A stretch of 64,000 nucleotides of DNA from Planctomycetaceae bacterium (lineage in GTDB: Bacteria; Planctomycetota; UBA1135; GCA-002686595). Positions 62,407-64,000 of this stretch are shown here, piece by piece. How positions within the stretch are numbered: the first letter of the stretch is position 1; every line of letters begins with the position of its first letter. Both the position numbers and the translations under genes were made by a program. The stretch lies in the NCBI GenBank assembly GCA_011525785.1, contig WYBT01000056.1, positions 208,777 through 272,776 on the forward strand, given 5' to 3'. The notes under the pieces were generated by a model. The model worked only from the letters and a program-made list of their open reading frames with translations, did no database searches and was not told where the DNA came from.

Positions 62407-63702
62407 GTGGCGCGCGAGCTGTTCGACGAGGGGCGCGCAGCCGGCGCACAGAACGGGACGCGCGCTGACGCGCCGCTGGCGGAACGCATGCGACCTGCGG
62501 CGCTCGACGAGGTCGTGGGTCAGGAGCACGTGCTCGGCCCCGGCAAGCTGCTCGCGTGTGCGCTCGAGTCCGAGTTGCGCCAGAACCTGATCCTGTGGGG
62601 GCCGCCGGGCGTCGGCAAGACCACCTTGGCGCGCCTGATCGCGCAGCGCAGCTCCCTGCGCTTCACGCCCTTCTCTGCGGTGCTGTCGGGAATCAAGGAA
62701 GTCCGCGAAGTGATGCAGGCTGCCGCCGCCGAGCGCGCGCGCACTGGCCAGCGCACGTTGCTGTTCGTCGACGAGATCCACCGCTTCAACAAGGCTCAGC
62801 AGGACGCCTTCCTGCCCTTCATGGAGAGCGGCGACATCGTGCTCATCGGCGCGACGACCGAGAACCCCTCGTTCGAGCTCAACGGCGCGTTGCTCTCGCG
62901 TTCGCGCGTGGTGGTGCTCCAGCCGCTCTCGATCGAGTCCCTGGCGGCGCTGCTCGAGCGGGCGGCGCGCGACGAGCGCGGACTGGCTGGGCGGCTGCGC
63001 GTCGACCGCCAGGCGCTCGAGCGCATCGCCCATGCTTCGGACGGCGACGCGCGACGGGCGCTCAACCTGCTCGAGACCGCTGCGGCGATCGCTCCGCCCG
63101 GCGGCGTGCTGGACGACGCGCTCCTGGCGCAGGCGCTGCAGCGCAAGCAGCTCGCCTACGATCGCTCCGGCGAGGAGCACTACAACCTCGCTTCGGCGCT
63201 CCACAAGAGCATTCGCAACAGCGACGAAAACGCGAGCCTGTACTGGCTCACGCGCATGCTCGAGGCCGGCGAGGACCGCGAGTTCCTCGCGCGCCGGCTG
63301 GTGCGCATCGCAGTCGAGGACGTGGGCTTGGCCGATCCTTTCGCGCTGCGCATTGCGCTCGACGGCGCAGACGCCTGGCATCGGCTCGGGTCGCCCGAAG
63401 GCGAACTGGCCCTGGTGCAGGTGGCCGTGTACCTCGCGCGCGCCAAGAAGAGCAACGCGCTCTACGTGGCGCACCGCGCGGCGGTGGAGGACGTGCAGCG
63501 CACCGCCGCCGAGCCCGTGCCGCTGCACCTGCGCAACGCGTCGACGGCGTTGATGAAGGCCGCCGGCTACGGCGAGGGCTACCGCTACGCGCACGACGAC
63601 CCGCGCGCCAAGGACGAGATGGTCTGTCTGCCTCCGGGCCTCGCCGGTCGTCGCTACTTCCCGCCGCGGCGCGCTGGCCCGGAGCGCTCACCAGAAGCGT
63701 AG
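62407..63702 (+). CDS. rarA: Replication-associated recombination protein RarA (MgsA)
   Basis: This 431-residue AAA+ ATPase acts at stalled replication forks. It has LAERMRPAALDEVVGQEHVLGPGK, Walker A (WGPPGVGKTTLARLI), Walker B (LLFVDEIHRFNKAQQD), IGATTENPSFELN (sensor 1) and the C-terminal tetramer domain (ALHKSIRNSDENASLYWLTRML). Starts at GTG 62407. Its 3' end overlaps a possible convergent gene by 15 bp. Confidence 0.96.
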   Translation: MARELFDEGRAAGAQNGTRADAPLAERMRPAALDEVVGQEHVLGPGKLLACALESELRQNLILWGPPGVGKTTLARLIAQRSSLRFTPFSAVLSGIKEVREVMQAAAAERARTGQRTLLFVDEIHRFNKAQQDAFLPFMESGDIVLIGATTENPSFELNGALLSRSRVVVLQPLSIESLAALLERAARDERGLAGRLRVDRQALERIAHASDGDARRALNLLETAAAIAPPGGVLDDALLAQALQRKQLAYDRSGEEHYNLASALHKSIRNSDENASLYWLTRMLEAGEDREFLARRLVRIAVEDVGLADPFALRIALDGADAWHRLGSPEGELALVQVAVYLARAKKSNALYVAHRAAVEDVQRTAAEPVPLHLRNASTALMKAAGYGEGYRYAHDDPRAKDEMVCLPPGLAGRRYFPPRRAGPERSPEA

Positions 63703-63885
63703 ATGGGCCGCGATCGCTCGACGCCGCGCAAGGCGTGGCGTCGGGTTCGCCCGGAGGCGACCTGGCAGGTCGTTGAGGAACCAGGCCGACGCAACGGCGC
63801 AGCAAGGCGCGGGATAGCGCGGCCGCAGCAGGTTCTGGTGAGAGATGCGGGCCAGGCCGCCTTGAGCGCACGCCCTCGAAAGCGC
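63688..63885 (-). CDS. C-terminal fragment of an unidentified gene (cut by the window end)
   Basis: A minus-strand frame without a start codon reads QGGLARISHQNLLRP, PCCAVASAWFLNDLPGR and a final RRRAIAAHLRFW before a TGA (63688-63690). GC-rich third positions and varied composition are coding-like. It should continue into the poly-G end of the window, which is unreliable. No family is recognised. Confidence 0.35.
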   Translation of the reverse strand, partial: ALSRACAQGGLARISHQNLLRPRYPAPCCAVASAWFLNDLPGRLRANPTPRLARRRAIAAHLRFW

Positions 63886-63888
63886 GGC

Positions 63889-63979
63889 GGGGGGGGGGGG
63901 GGGGGAGGGGGGGGGGCCCGCCGGGCGGGAGCCAGGGACACAGAGGGGGGGCGGCGCGCAGGGGGGGGGGGGCGGCCGG
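63889..63979. other. Poly-G rich contig end, probable sequencing or assembly artefact
   Basis: Runs of 17, 10 and 12 G in less than 90 bp, broken by single bases, differ from all other sequence here. They look like low-signal poly-G reads or a collapsed contig end, so nothing in this part should be translated. Confidence 0.75.
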
Positions 63980-64000
63980 GGGCGCGCGCCGGCGCGGAGC

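Overview
The window is a very GC-rich (visibly about two thirds G+C) bacterial chromosome segment with about 48 genes. It most likely comes from a deep-branching planctomycete, probably as part of a metagenome-derived contig. The evidence is a set of large secreted repeat or beta-propeller proteins ending in cysteine-containing C-terminal modules that I associate with planctomycetes of the Engelhardtia/Saltatorellus type, together with a COG3014-YcfL-LpoB cell-envelope operon. The placement is inference. No rRNA is present and there is a single tRNA, tRNA-Val(TAC). The last 110 bases are dominated by G runs and look like a low-quality contig end.

Layout. 1-7 kb: surface-polysaccharide or modification genes (two SAM methyltransferases, a radical SAM/SPASM-like protein, an stp1-type glycosyltransferase, an acyltransferase-3) plus a regulatory-domain protein with an unclear N-terminus. 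6.9-11.5 kb: a DinG-like helicase with a decayed exonuclease domain, and an outer-membrane barrel protein. 11.8-14 kb: a compact sulfur-relay operon, TusA, DsrE and a TusA-MetE-like fusion. 14.2-24.3 kb: four secreted proteins interrupted by a GNAT acetyltransferase and an exported protein of unknown function. One secreted gene has nine copies of an 8-bp repeat directly after its start codon, which puts it out of frame in this assembly, so it is a candidate phase-variable gene. 24.4-34.5 kb: topA, a Leu/Glu-type dehydrogenase, another secreted propeller protein, a protein kinase, a lipoprotein, a type II methionine aminopeptidase and a glycosyltransferase-like protein. 34.6-44.6 kb: a secreted protein, a PF10136 membrane protein, mutS, the COG3014-ycfL-lpoB operon and UDP-glucose dehydrogenase. 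44.8-50 kb: tRNA-Val overlapped antisense by a THUMP-like methyltransferase, a response regulator with a degenerate NtrC-like ATPase, and a sulfatase lipoprotein. 50-57 kb: a membrane glycosyltransferase-like protein behind an iscS-thiI operon, and hrpB. 57.3-60 kb: a membrane-anchored toxin-like domain with a coupled partner gene, then an Fe-S/SCP2-like protein under an autoregulated MarR repressor with two matching palindromes. 60-63.7 kb: DUF2752, rsgA, an SpoU-type RNA methyltransferase, rarA and a partial gene at the edge.

Non-coding structure is unusually rich. A roughly 148-bp hairpin repeat occurs three times at 31.9-32.3 kb and twice in inverted orientation at 50.0-50.2 kb. Two long hairpins (34.5 and 43.2 kb) have different interiors but share the outer signature GTACGG(T/A)GCCAG. 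A 36-bp triplication carries the stop codon of the kinase gene.

Points most worth following: the octanucleotide switch at 20.7 kb, the TusA-DsrE-TusA/MetE fusion operon, the toxin-like/partner pair at 57.3-58.2 kb, and the pseudo-ATPase response regulator.
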